Source: Candidatus Njordarchaeota archaeon
GTDB taxonomy: Archaea; Asgardarchaeota; Njordarchaeia; Njordarchaeales; Njordarchaeaceae
Length of the DNA stretch: 5,115 nucleotides
NCBI GenBank assembly: GCA_029856615.1
Contig: JAHKLF010000126.1
Span: 1-5,115, forward strand
Direction of reading: 5' to 3'
Shown: positions 4,711 through 5,115 of the stretch, piece by piece
How positions within the stretch are numbered: the first letter of the stretch is position 1
Layout: every line of letters begins with the position of its first letter
Notes under the pieces: generated by a model
Told to the model about the DNA's origin: nothing
The model's database searches: none
Seen by the model: the letters and a program-made list of their open reading frames with translations, nothing else
Program-made: the position numbers and the translations under genes

Positions 4711-4770
4711 AGTAAATTTGTCTAAGTTTGGGGAACTTTGCCCAACTTTGGGTAAGTTTGGGCAAGTTTT
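4711..4770 (+). repeat. Tandem array of six 10-bp units, NNNAA[ACG]TTTG
   Basis: Six consecutive 10-bp units fit with no gaps: AGTAAATTTG, TCTAAGTTTG, GGGAACTTTG, CCCAACTTTG, GGTAAGTTTG and GGCAAGTTTT. The last seven positions are nearly constant and the first three vary. The same unit, inverted, forms the repeat at 1849-1900. The array is intergenic, about 40 bp downstream of the stop of the minus-strand gene ending at 4813. The 10-bp period places AA/TTT steps on one helical face, which tends to bend DNA. Confidence 0.8.
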
Positions 4771-4786
4771 CCTGCTCAGTTCGTGA

Positions 4787-4803
4787 CGGCATCATTTTTG
4801 CCG
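4787..4803. terminator. Small hairpin beyond the 3' end of the 100-aa gene
   Basis: CGGCA (4787-4791) pairs with TGCCG (4799-4803) around TCATTTT. It lies 10 bp past the stop of the minus-strand gene at 4813. The stem is only 5 bp and no T run follows on the minus strand, so a terminator role is weakly supported. Confidence 0.2.
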
Positions 4804-4812
4804 AATTTTCTG

Positions 4813-5115
4813 CTATTTTGTAGTACTGCTCAAAACTTTATCTATGACAAATTCTATTAGCTCTCCAAATTTCTCTCTTCTTTGCATCTCGTCTAATCTT
4901 AATACCGCATTAAGTCGATTAATTAAATCATCTATAGGTATTCCCATGTTATAATTTCTGATCATGTATTCTGCAATTCTTTTGACGAGTAAATCCGTGG
5001 CTTCTCCGAGGAAATTTCTTATAGTATCGTAAAACCTCTTAGGATCCTTAATGAAGACAATGAATGGATCCTCGTTAAATTTTCTGTACAATATTAGCAT
5101 TAATGACGTGTGCAT
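4813..5115 (-). CDS. Small helical protein of unknown function (100 aa), start at the window edge
   Basis: The protein appears all-helical and charged: FIVFIKDPKRFYDTIRNFLG (18-37), EATDLLVKRIAEYMIRNYNM (38-57), then GIPIDDLINRLNAVLRLDE and FGELIEFVIDKVL. The DPKRFYDTIRNFLGEATDLL stretch faintly resembles small archaeal output-type domains, in which a DPxxFyxxLxxffG motif precedes helices, but I cannot assign a family safely. The ATG is exactly the last base triplet of the window, so an upstream extension and any ribosome binding site are out of view. The stop is a TAG. No partner gene is visible on this side. Confidence 0.55.
   Translation of the reverse strand: MHTSLMLILYRKFNEDPFIVFIKDPKRFYDTIRNFLGEATDLLVKRIAEYMIRNYNMGIPIDDLINRLNAVLRLDEMQRREKFGELIEFVIDKVLSSTTK

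Noticed and set aside
4711..4770. CRISPR array
   Set aside because: The units are 10 bp with a 3-nt variable part, far too short for repeats and spacers, and there are no cas genes in the window.
4780..4800. Similarity of minus-strand ACGAACTGA here to the same 9 bases in the rps19 intron loop
   Set aside because: A 9-base match is compatible with chance, and the flanking sequence and structure differ.

Overview
The window most likely comes from a hyperthermophilic archaeon of the Thermoproteota (crenarchaeal side). It carries RNA polymerase subunit H (rpoH), the archaeal type of aspartate carbamoyltransferase regulatory chain (pyrI) and archaeal ribosomal protein uS19 (rps19). These are AT-rich, with AGA/AGG/ATA-heavy codon use, GGAGG ribosome binding sites and TTTAAA-type TATA boxes. 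The genus cannot be fixed from the sequence.

Positions 1-1447 are core chromosome. rpoH (+) and pyrI (-) converge with 3 bp between stop codons, and pyrI and rps19 diverge from a short shared promoter region. The most notable feature is in rps19. Read without interruption, the frame loses the conserved uS19 tail after the residues GAT and runs on to 1515 with unrelated sequence. The missing tail, RSSKFVAKK plus stop, lies 49-50 nt downstream in another frame (1418-1447). The 49 nt between form a strong hairpin flanked by bulges in a relaxed bulge-helix-bulge arrangement. I read this as an archaeal splicing-endonuclease intron in a ribosomal protein mRNA; removing it gives a normal 138-residue uS19.

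Positions 1448-3766 are accessory. Degraded small genes (1541-1630, 1644-1817) abut a TnpB-type element on the minus strand. tnpB (1838-3233) is split by one extra T in a 7-T run, and its RuvC-III motif reads NRQxNAA where DRDxNAA is expected. Its last ~160 bp are unusually GC-rich and full of hairpins, as expected for an overlapping omega-RNA (reRNA). Upstream and probably co-transcribed are a small ribbon-helix-helix-like protein and a 59-residue unknown protein, behind a clear TATA box.

Positions 3766-5115 hold a helix-turn-helix protein, the frameshifted C-terminal remnant of a membrane-anchored surface protein, a gene-poor stretch (about 4530-4812) and a 100-residue protein of unknown function at the right edge. 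The gene-poor stretch has a 60-nt inverted repeat followed by Ts and a 60-bp array of six 10-bp units (NNNAA[ACG]TTTG). The same kind of array, inverted, lies in the 3' end of tnpB (1849-1900), so two inverted 10-bp-period arrays bracket most of the accessory block. Several broken genes here point to a decaying mobile island beside stable housekeeping genes.
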